Source of the DNA: Pontitalea aquivivens
GTDB taxonomy: Bacteria > Pseudomonadota > Alphaproteobacteria > Rhodobacterales > Rhodobacteraceae
DNA: 64,000 bases
Direction of reading: 5' to 3'
Assembly: GCF_046507575.1 (NCBI RefSeq)
Contig: NZ_JBKFEY010000012.1
Coordinates: 1-64,000, forward strand
In this document: piece after piece, positions 60,284 through 64,000 of the stretch
How the letters are laid out: every line of letters begins with the position of its first letter
Position numbering within the stretch: the first letter of the stretch is position 1
The notes under the pieces: generated by a model
Seen by the model: the letters and a program-made list of their open reading frames with translations, nothing else
Database searches by the model: none
What the model was told of the DNA's origin: nothing
Position numbers and translations under genes: made by a program

Positions 60284-61073
60284 CCGGCGGCCCTTTATCC
60301 ACATCGCCCGCGGCGCCATAGGCCGCCCAGCCCCCGTCCACCGGCAGCACCGTGCCGGTGACATAGCTGGCCCAGTCCGACAGCAAGAAGGCCGTAGCGC
60401 GCGCCATTTCCAGCGAATCTGCCATGCGGCCAAGGGGGGTGCGGCGCTCGATGTTGGCTGGGTCAAAGATCTTGCGATCCAGAAGATCCCGCACCATCGG
60501 CGTGCGCGTATAGCCGGGCGCTATGCAGTTCACACGCACCCCCGAGGGCCCCCATTCGCAGGCCAGCGTCTTGGTCAGGTGAATCACGCCCGCCTTGGCA
60601 ATGCCATAGGCAGACCGGCCCGGAAAAGCGCCCAGCCCGACGATCGAGGACACATTGACGATCGCGCCCGACCGCTGTTCCAGCAGGTGCCGCCCCGCAG
60701 CGCGGCAGATCAGATAGGTGCCGCGCAGGTTCACATCCAGAATGTGCTGCCAGCGGTCGGGGTCCTGCCGGTGCACCGGCACCAGATCATCCCCGATCCC
60801 GGCAGAGTTGAACACAAGGTCCAGCCCGCCCAGCATATCCCGCGCGCCTTCGACCATCGTCTCGGCCTCGGCGGTGCGGGACACATCGCCCGTCACATGG
60901 CCGACCGCGCCGGTTTCGGGCACCGCTTGCGCCGCGCGCGCACCGTCCAGATCGGCAAGCACGACCTTTGCCCCCAGATCGGCCAGAAGCCGCGCGGTTG
61001 CGGCGCCGATACCGCTGGCCCCGCCAGTCACCAGCGCGCGTTTTCCATCCAGCCTTGGACCCATGTCACGCAT
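60273..61073 (-). CDS. SDR family oxidoreductase
   Basis: A 266-residue classical SDR: ALVTGGASGIGAATARLLADLG, LADLDGARAA (NAD-preferring Asp), NSAGIGDDLVPV, VNVSSIVGLGA, catalytic YGIAKAG and VTGTVLPVDGGWAAYG. GGAGAGGAAG lies 7 nt upstream of the ATG at 61073, which overlaps the end of the previous SDR. Last gene of the unit that starts with the second LIV importer. Confidence 0.86.
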   Translation of the reverse strand: MRDMGPRLDGKRALVTGGASGIGAATARLLADLGAKVVLADLDGARAAQAVPETGAVGHVTGDVSRTAEAETMVEGARDMLGGLDLVFNSAGIGDDLVPVHRQDPDRWQHILDVNLRGTYLICRAAGRHLLEQRSGAIVNVSSIVGLGAFPGRSAYGIAKAGVIHLTKTLACEWGPSGVRVNCIAPGYTRTPMVRDLLDRKIFDPANIERRTPLGRMADSLEMARATAFLLSDWASYVTGTVLPVDGGWAAYGAAGDVDKGPPVRD

Positions 61074-61821
61074 CGGGATCTTCCTCTCCGTCCTGATTGA
61101 TCCTGTAGTGCCAGTCGGGCGTCCATCTGCCCTTTGGCGCGCGGTGCAGGTCCAGATAGGCCCGCGCCACAAGGTCGTGGTCATAGGGGGTGCCCGCCTG
61201 CATCGTGCCGTGGATCGCCACGGTCGAGACATGGATGGAATGAGGCAGCAGTTCCTTGTGCAGCGAATGGCCAAGGCTGCGCAGCGCCGCCTTGCCCAGC
61301 GAGGTCACGCCCCATTCGATCCAGGGGCCAAAGGCCAGCACCCCGCCGGTCAGCAGGATCGTGCCGCGCTGCACGGCGATCATTGCGGGCACGACGCTGG
61401 CCGCCGCGTGATGGGCACCCGCGACATTGGTGCGAAAACTGTCCATCAGATAGTCGAAGCTGGCCGGTTCGCCGCGCGCCGCCCAACCCGCAGCCTGCCC
61501 GTATTGCGCCTGCGCCAGGCCCGAGTGGGTGACAAAACGCGCTGGCTGGATCAGCGCGGCGTTGTAGATCAACACCTCGGCCGGGCCATAGCGGTCAGCG
61601 ATCTGGCGATGCACCGCCTCCATCTGGTCGGGCTGACCGGCATCGCCGGCAAAGCCCGCAACCTCCAGGCCCTGCGCCCGCAGATCCGCCTCATGCGCCG
61701 CGACCGCGGCGGCGTTGCGCCCGGTGAAGGCCACGGCGAAACCGTCGCGGGCGAAGACCTGCACAAGCGCCCGGCCCAGACCCGGGCCTATGCCGATGAC
61801 GATGGCCAGAGGGCGGGTCAT
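61066..61821 (-). CDS. SDR-fold oxidoreductase, atypical
   Basis: A 251-residue Rossmann protein: LAIVIGIGPGLGRALVQVFARDG, a GIGPGLG loop in place of TGxxxGIG, then VLIYNAALIQPARF (YNAA for NNAG). The expected Tyr-x3-Lys is replaced by WGVTSLGKAAL, so the catalytic Tyr appears missing while the Lys is kept. Coupled by 4-bp overlap to the permease gene before it. It may be a non-classical reductase or a binding protein; activity is uncertain. Confidence 0.78.
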   Translation of the reverse strand: MTRPLAIVIGIGPGLGRALVQVFARDGFAVAFTGRNAAAVAAHEADLRAQGLEVAGFAGDAGQPDQMEAVHRQIADRYGPAEVLIYNAALIQPARFVTHSGLAQAQYGQAAGWAARGEPASFDYLMDSFRTNVAGAHHAAASVVPAMIAVQRGTILLTGGVLAFGPWIEWGVTSLGKAALRSLGHSLHKELLPHSIHVSTVAIHGTMQAGTPYDHDLVARAYLDLHRAPKGRWTPDWHYRINQDGEEDPDA

Positions 61822-63746
61822 TCGGCGGCCTCGGGCTTGGCGCTGGCGGCCAGCCTCTCGCGGCGGGCACGGCGGTTGGCCAGGAACTCTTCAAGCGTGC
61901 CGACGATGCCCTTGCGCAGGAACAGCACGCACAGCACGAAAATCGCGCCCTGGAACACCACGACCCAGGCCCCGAAGGTGGCCAGTTTCGTCTGCAACGT
62001 CACCAGCACCGCGGCCCCGACGATCGGGCCCAGCAGCGTGCCCACCCCACCGATCAGCGTCATCAGCAGCGCATCGGCCGAGGTCATGAAATAGACATCC
62101 GCCAGGGACGCGATCTGGAACACCAACGCCTTCATGCTGCCCGCCAGCCCCGCCAGCATCGCCGACAGCGTGAAGGCCAGCAGCTTGAACCGCGTCGTGG
62201 AATAACCCAGCGAGATCGAGCGCGCCTCATTCTCGCGGATCGACTTCAGGGTCTGGCCGAAGGGTGAATGCACGATCCGGTAAACCAGCGCGAAACCGCC
62301 CAGAAACACCGCCAGCATGACAAAATACATCGACATGGTGTCAGACAGATCGATCAGCCCGAACAGCATCCCGCGCGGCACCGACTGGATGCCATCCTCG
62401 CCATGCGTCCAGCCCGATTGCAGCGCGTAGAAATAGACGATCTGTGCCAGCGCCAGGGTGATCATCGCGAAATACAGCCCCTGCCGCCGGATCGCGAGCC
62501 AGCCGAAGCCGAAGCCCAGCCCCGTCGCAACCGATACGCCCGCCAGGATGCAAAGTTCCGGGGACAGCCCCCAGACCGCCGCCGCATGGGCCGCCGTATA
62601 CGAGGCCGAGCCATAGAAGGCCGCATGCCCGAAGGCCAGAAGCCCGCCATAGCCGAACACCAGGTTGTAGGCGAGCGCCAGAAGCGCCAGGCACAGGATC
62701 TTCATCGCAAAGATCGGGAACATCAGGTAGGGCAGGATCAGACCCACCACCAGCAGCACCCCGAACCACAGCCGGCCGTTTTCCAGCACACTGCCCGCCC
62801 GGCCCGAAGACACGTCGGCGACGGAATGGGCCGAAGTTTCGCGCCCGAACAGGCCCGCCGGGCGCAGCACCAGGATGATGACCATCACCACGAAAATCAC
62901 GGTGGTCGAGGCTTGCGGGTAGAAAACCTTGGTCAATCCCTCCAGCAGGCCCATCATCAGACCGCCGGCGATCGCGCCGAAGATCGAGCCCATGCCCCCG
63001 ATCACCACCACCGCAAAGATCGTGATGATGATCGACTGGCCCATCTGCGGCCCGACCTGATAGATCGGCGCGGCCATCACGCCCGCCAGACCCGCAAGGC
63101 CCACACCAAAGGCATAGGTCAGCATCAGCATCAGCGGCACGTTGATGCCGAAGGCGCGCACCAGATCGGGGTTTTCGGTCGCGGCGCGCAGGTAGGACCC
63201 CAGCTTGGTCCGCTCGATCAGATACCAGGTGCCGAAACACAGCATCAGGGCCGCCACGATCACCCAGGCGCGATAATAGGGCAGGAACATGAAACCCAGG
63301 TTCGCCGCCCCCTGCAGCTGCGCAGGCACGTCATAACGTTGCCCGGCCGCGCCGTAGATGACATTGAATACCCCCTCGATCACCATCGCAAGACCCACCG
63401 TCAGCAACAGGCCATAAGCGTGGTCAAGGTCATAGACGCGGCGGATGAACAGCCGTTCGGTCAGCGCGCCAATCAGGCCCACGACCACCGGCACGATGAT
63501 CAGCGCCCACCAGTAGCCGATCGAGGGCAGCCCCAGTCCCGGGAACAGCTCGGGCAGGTTATACAGATACCAGGCCCCGAAGGCACCCAGCATGTATTGC
63601 GCGCCATGCACGAAATTGCCGATGCGCAACATGCCGAAGATGATCGCCACACCCAGGCTCATCATGGCGTAGAATGACCCGTTGATCAGCCCGACAAGCA
63701 GCTGGCCAAACAGCAGGGTCAGGGGAATTCCGAAGATGGATGTCAC
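61818..63746 (-). CDS. Fused LIV-type ABC permeases (LivH-LivM)
   Basis: A 642-residue membrane protein fusing two permeases. Residues 1-300 are LivH (NGSFYAMMSLGVAIIFGMLRIGNFVHGAQYMLG, read in parts; FGINVPLMLMLTYAFGVGLAGLAG; VIGGMGSIFGAIAGGLMMG). Residues 335-620 are LivM (LALLALAYNLVFGYGGLLAFGHAAFYG, SIRENEARSISLGYSTTRFKLLAF, LIGGVGTLLGPIVGA). The two halves of the translocation pore thus come from one chain. A livF gene lies 3 nt upstream. This is a second, separate LIV system beside the one at 26-29.7 kb. Confidence 0.9.
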   Translation of the reverse strand: MTSIFGIPLTLLFGQLLVGLINGSFYAMMSLGVAIIFGMLRIGNFVHGAQYMLGAFGAWYLYNLPELFPGLGLPSIGYWWALIIVPVVVGLIGALTERLFIRRVYDLDHAYGLLLTVGLAMVIEGVFNVIYGAAGQRYDVPAQLQGAANLGFMFLPYYRAWVIVAALMLCFGTWYLIERTKLGSYLRAATENPDLVRAFGINVPLMLMLTYAFGVGLAGLAGVMAAPIYQVGPQMGQSIIITIFAVVVIGGMGSIFGAIAGGLMMGLLEGLTKVFYPQASTTVIFVVMVIILVLRPAGLFGRETSAHSVADVSSGRAGSVLENGRLWFGVLLVVGLILPYLMFPIFAMKILCLALLALAYNLVFGYGGLLAFGHAAFYGSASYTAAHAAAVWGLSPELCILAGVSVATGLGFGFGWLAIRRQGLYFAMITLALAQIVYFYALQSGWTHGEDGIQSVPRGMLFGLIDLSDTMSMYFVMLAVFLGGFALVYRIVHSPFGQTLKSIRENEARSISLGYSTTRFKLLAFTLSAMLAGLAGSMKALVFQIASLADVYFMTSADALLMTLIGGVGTLLGPIVGAAVLVTLQTKLATFGAWVVVFQGAIFVLCVLFLRKGIVGTLEEFLANRRARRERLAASAKPEAAE

Positions 63747-63749
63747 GTT

Positions 63750-64000
63750 TCAGACCCCCAGATAGGATTGAATCTTGGTCATGCTCGCCTCAAGTTCGGC
63801 GCGGTCGATGGTCTCGACGATGTGACCGTGTTCGACAACGCAGAAGCGGTCGGCCAGCTTCGAGGCAAAACGGAAGTTCTGTTCGACCAGAAGGATGGTG
63901 TAGCCTTGATCCTTCAGTGTGCGGATCACGCTGCCGATCTGCTTGACGATCACCGGGGCCAGCCCCTCGGTCGGTTCGTCCAGCAGCAGGGTGCGCGCGC
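63750..64000 (-). CDS. LIV-type ABC transporter ATP-binding protein, partial
   Basis: The C-terminal 83 residues of an ATPase cut by the window end. Walker B and D-loop (RTLLLDEPTEGLAPV) and the switch region ILLVEQNFRFA (LivF-like Gln in place of His-Glu) are visible, followed by a CVVEHGHIVET strand. The gene precedes livH-livM by 3 nt. Walker A and the signature lie beyond the window. Confidence 0.88.
   Translation of the reverse strand, partial: ARTLLLDEPTEGLAPVIVKQIGSVIRTLKDQGYTILLVEQNFRFASKLADRFCVVEHGHIVETIDRAELEASMTKIQSYLGV

Noticed and set aside
62268..63677. 469-codon plus-strand frame opposite the LivH-LivM fusion
   Set aside because: Extremely rich in His, Gln, Arg and Asp, as expected for the antisense of a hydrophobic membrane protein.
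1..64000. tRNA, rRNA, CRISPR arrays, prophage or integrative element ends
   Set aside because: No cloverleaf-like T-loop sequence, no regularly spaced repeats, no integrase or phage genes were seen in the gaps read.

Overview
The window looks like chromosomal DNA of a GC-rich alphaproteobacterium, most likely a member of the Rhodobacterales. The evidence is high GC, short gaps, many 4-bp ATGA/GTGA overlaps, GTG and TTG starts, and protein families typical of that order. No rRNA, tRNA, CRISPR array, transposase or integrase was seen. Family and ortholog calls are from reading the translations and from remembered family sequences; no search was run.

Region 1 (0.2-9.5 kb) holds a ribbon-helix-helix protein, a secreted sorbosone-dehydrogenase-like enzyme with its diheme cytochrome c, and a compact lower lysine (2-aminoadipate) pathway. 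That pathway has an aminotransferase, an ALDH7/AmaB dehydrogenase and an HglS (DUF1338) 2-oxoadipate dioxygenase/decarboxylase, with a divergent LysR regulator.

Region 2 (9.5-19.6 kb) is a ten-gene minus-strand block: a divergent HemB (ALA dehydratase) paralog, two tandem DAO-type FAD oxidoreductases, an IclR regulator, a polar amino acid ABC importer, a GST and a ThDP enzyme. Two 21-bp ATGTTGC-N7-GCAACAT palindromes precede its two transcription starts. It looks like an IclR-controlled catabolic pathway for an unknown amino compound, in which a HemB fold has been recruited outside heme synthesis.

Region 3 (20.3-22.5 kb) is a small operon with two Rnk/GreA-C-like proteins, a zinc ribbon and an MscS channel.

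Region 4 (22.9-64 kb) is a large catabolic island. Its genes resemble the actinobacterial KstR2/HIP pathway for steroid rings C and D: FadD3, FadE30, IpdC, EchA20, IpdF, FadE31 plus a FadE32/33-type partner, FadA6 and an Rv3548c-like SDR. They are mixed with nine SDRs, four SnoaL/BaiE-like proteins, a GMC oxidoreductase, an aldo/keto reductase, two thioesterase-type proteins and two LIV-type ABC importers with fused subunits (LivM-LivG and LivH-LivM). ipdA and ipdB are not in the window. A 19-bp element, consensus TAGTC-CNTTCRG-ACGATGC, occurs ten times between 22.9 and 57.9 kb. In every case it is oriented toward, and lies 49-100 nt upstream of, the first gene of a transcription unit. It appears to mark one co-regulated steroid or bile-acid regulon; the LuxR-type protein at 42.8 kb and the TetR protein at 53.1 kb are the candidate regulators.
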